From Pseudomonadota bacterium (lineage in GTDB: Bacteria; Pseudomonadota; Alphaproteobacteria; Sphingomonadales; Sphingomonadaceae): a stretch of 6,403 bases of DNA. Positions 5,633 through 6,403 of this stretch are shown here, piece after piece; the stretch's first letter is position 1; each line of letters starts with the position of its first letter. Both the position numbers and the translations under genes were made by a program. The notes under the pieces are model-generated. The model was not told the origin of the DNA. It was given only the letters and a program-made list of their open reading frames with translations, and ran no database searches. The DNA lies in the NCBI GenBank assembly GCA_023386515.1, contig JAEWJQ010000139.1:1-6403 (forward strand), written 5' to 3'.

Positions 5633-6403
5633 ATGCCCCGAACAGCGACGGCCGAAGCGCCGCCCGCGATCAGCCCTCATCTGCTGGACCTGCGCGAACT
5701 GCTGCGGGACGAACCGGCGCCGCTGGTTGATTTCACCGTCGGCGACCTGATGATCCGGCTGCACCGGACCGCTACGTCGGTGTTCGCGATCGTCCGGCGT
5801 CGAGGCAGCGCGGGCGGGGTGGCGGTACGCGCCGCCTTCATGCCGACCAGCTTCGACTGCGCAGCGCTCCCGCCCGAGGAGGGTGAAGTCGCCAGGCTCC
5901 GACTGACCAGCGCCATGGGCGAGCATATCGTGTCCTGCCGCGCCGATCGGCTGGCCGTGGAGCGCCTGCGCATCGCGACGCGCTTCATCCCTGCCCGGCC
6001 GATGGTCATGCCCCCCGCCCCGCGCGACCTCTATCCATTCGGCGCCGGCGACGACCCCTTGCGCGCGCAAGGCGTGGTCGAGGCGACGCAGCGCGGGCTG
6101 AACACCGGCCTCGTTTACTTCCGGATCGACGCCCCCGCCTTCGGCAACGTCCTCTACGTCCAAAATTTCACGGCATCGAACGACTATTTCCGTGCCACCG
6201 GCACCGTGCCCCGCGAAGCCGTCGGGGGCAGCTGGCCAGAACTGGGCTATGCCCTGCCCCTCTCCGATGCCAAGGCCAATCCGGCCGAGGTCGCGCTGCC
6301 GGCCGGCGAGTGGGTGACGCTATCCGACACGATCCTGGTCTTCCGCCACCACGCACCTCCACACGAACGCGAGACCGCCCGCCGATTCGTCCAGATGCTG
6401 GGC
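5633..6403 (+). CDS. Unrecognised cytoplasmic protein, N-terminal 257 residues
   Basis: An ATG at 5633 with GGAG six bases before it opens a frame of 257 codons that reaches the right edge without a stop. Codon use is typical of the neighbours, with third positions mostly G or C, so it is very probably a real gene. There is no signal peptide or membrane segment. Residues 1-30 are Ala/Pro-rich; from about 31 alternating short hydrophobic and polar stretches suggest beta strands. The most distinctive parts are TQRGLNTGLVYFRIDAP (152-168), LYVQNFTASNDYF (174-186), the Trp-Pro-Glu-Leu-Gly-Tyr segment (201-206) and LPAGEWVTLSDTILVF (222-237). They resemble a beta-sandwich domain placed before a catalytic domain in some carbohydrate-active enzymes, but I cannot name a family and this is a weak impression. 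Its place after a transporter and near a dehydrogenase fits a catabolic locus. It probably shares a transcript with the transporter. Confidence 0.75.
   Translation, partial: MPRTATAEAPPAISPHLLDLRELLRDEPAPLVDFTVGDLMIRLHRTATSVFAIVRRRGSAGGVAVRAAFMPTSFDCAALPPEEGEVARLRLTSAMGEHIVSCRADRLAVERLRIATRFIPARPMVMPPAPRDLYPFGAGDDPLRAQGVVEATQRGLNTGLVYFRIDAPAFGNVLYVQNFTASNDYFRATGTVPREAVGGSWPELGYALPLSDAKANPAEVALPAGEWVTLSDTILVFRHHAPPHERETARRFVQMLG

Noticed and set aside
5597..6163. A 188-codon minus-strand frame near the right edge
   Set aside because: The plus-strand frame from 5633 has a ribosome site, stays open for 257 codons and has better codon use; the minus frame is rich in Arg, Gly and Asp and lacks a start signal.

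Overview
The window is GC-rich (visibly well over 60%), densely coding DNA from what looks like an alphaproteobacterium, most likely a sphingomonad (Sphingomonas or a close relative). This placement rests on codon use, on the type of TpsB transporter beside a FecR-like protein, and on a membrane-anchored SleB-type cell-wall hydrolase. It is inference; no rRNA or marker gene is present. No RNA gene, insertion sequence, CRISPR array or phage gene was seen, and no gap between genes exceeds about 160 bases.

Layout from left to right. (1) Bases 1-128, minus strand: the first 42-43 residues of an exported protein that looks like the start of a FecR-domain protein, running off the left edge. (2) A 161-base divergent gap with a candidate promoter and a LacI-type operator-like palindrome. 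(3) 290-1942, plus: a two-partner-secretion outer-membrane transporter (ShlB/FhaC/HecB family). (4) A 10-bp perfect inverted repeat between convergent genes. (5) 2007-2672, minus: a SleB-family cell-wall hydrolase with one membrane anchor. (6) 2805-3857, minus: a zinc- and NAD-dependent medium-chain dehydrogenase, probably started at GTG. (7) A 128-base divergent gap with an FNR/FixK-like box and a bulged inverted repeat. (8) 3986-5545, plus: a major facilitator superfamily transporter. (9) 5633 to the right edge, plus: the first 257 residues of an unrecognised, apparently cytoplasmic protein with no stop codon in the window.

Functionally there are two halves. The left half (FecR-like fragment plus TpsB) suggests export of a large surface or secreted protein whose partner gene is not in the window; the FecR-like gene, on the other side of a shared regulatory gap, may belong to the same system. 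The right half (dehydrogenase diverging from transporter, followed by an unknown soluble protein) looks like a small uptake and metabolism locus, possibly for a sugar, polyol or related compound; the substrate cannot be told from the sequence. The hydrolase between them is a housekeeping-type envelope enzyme.

Nothing here is clearly a new biological system. The items most worth following are the unrecognised protein at the right edge, the regulatory palindromes in the two divergent gaps, and the TpsB gene without a visible substrate gene.
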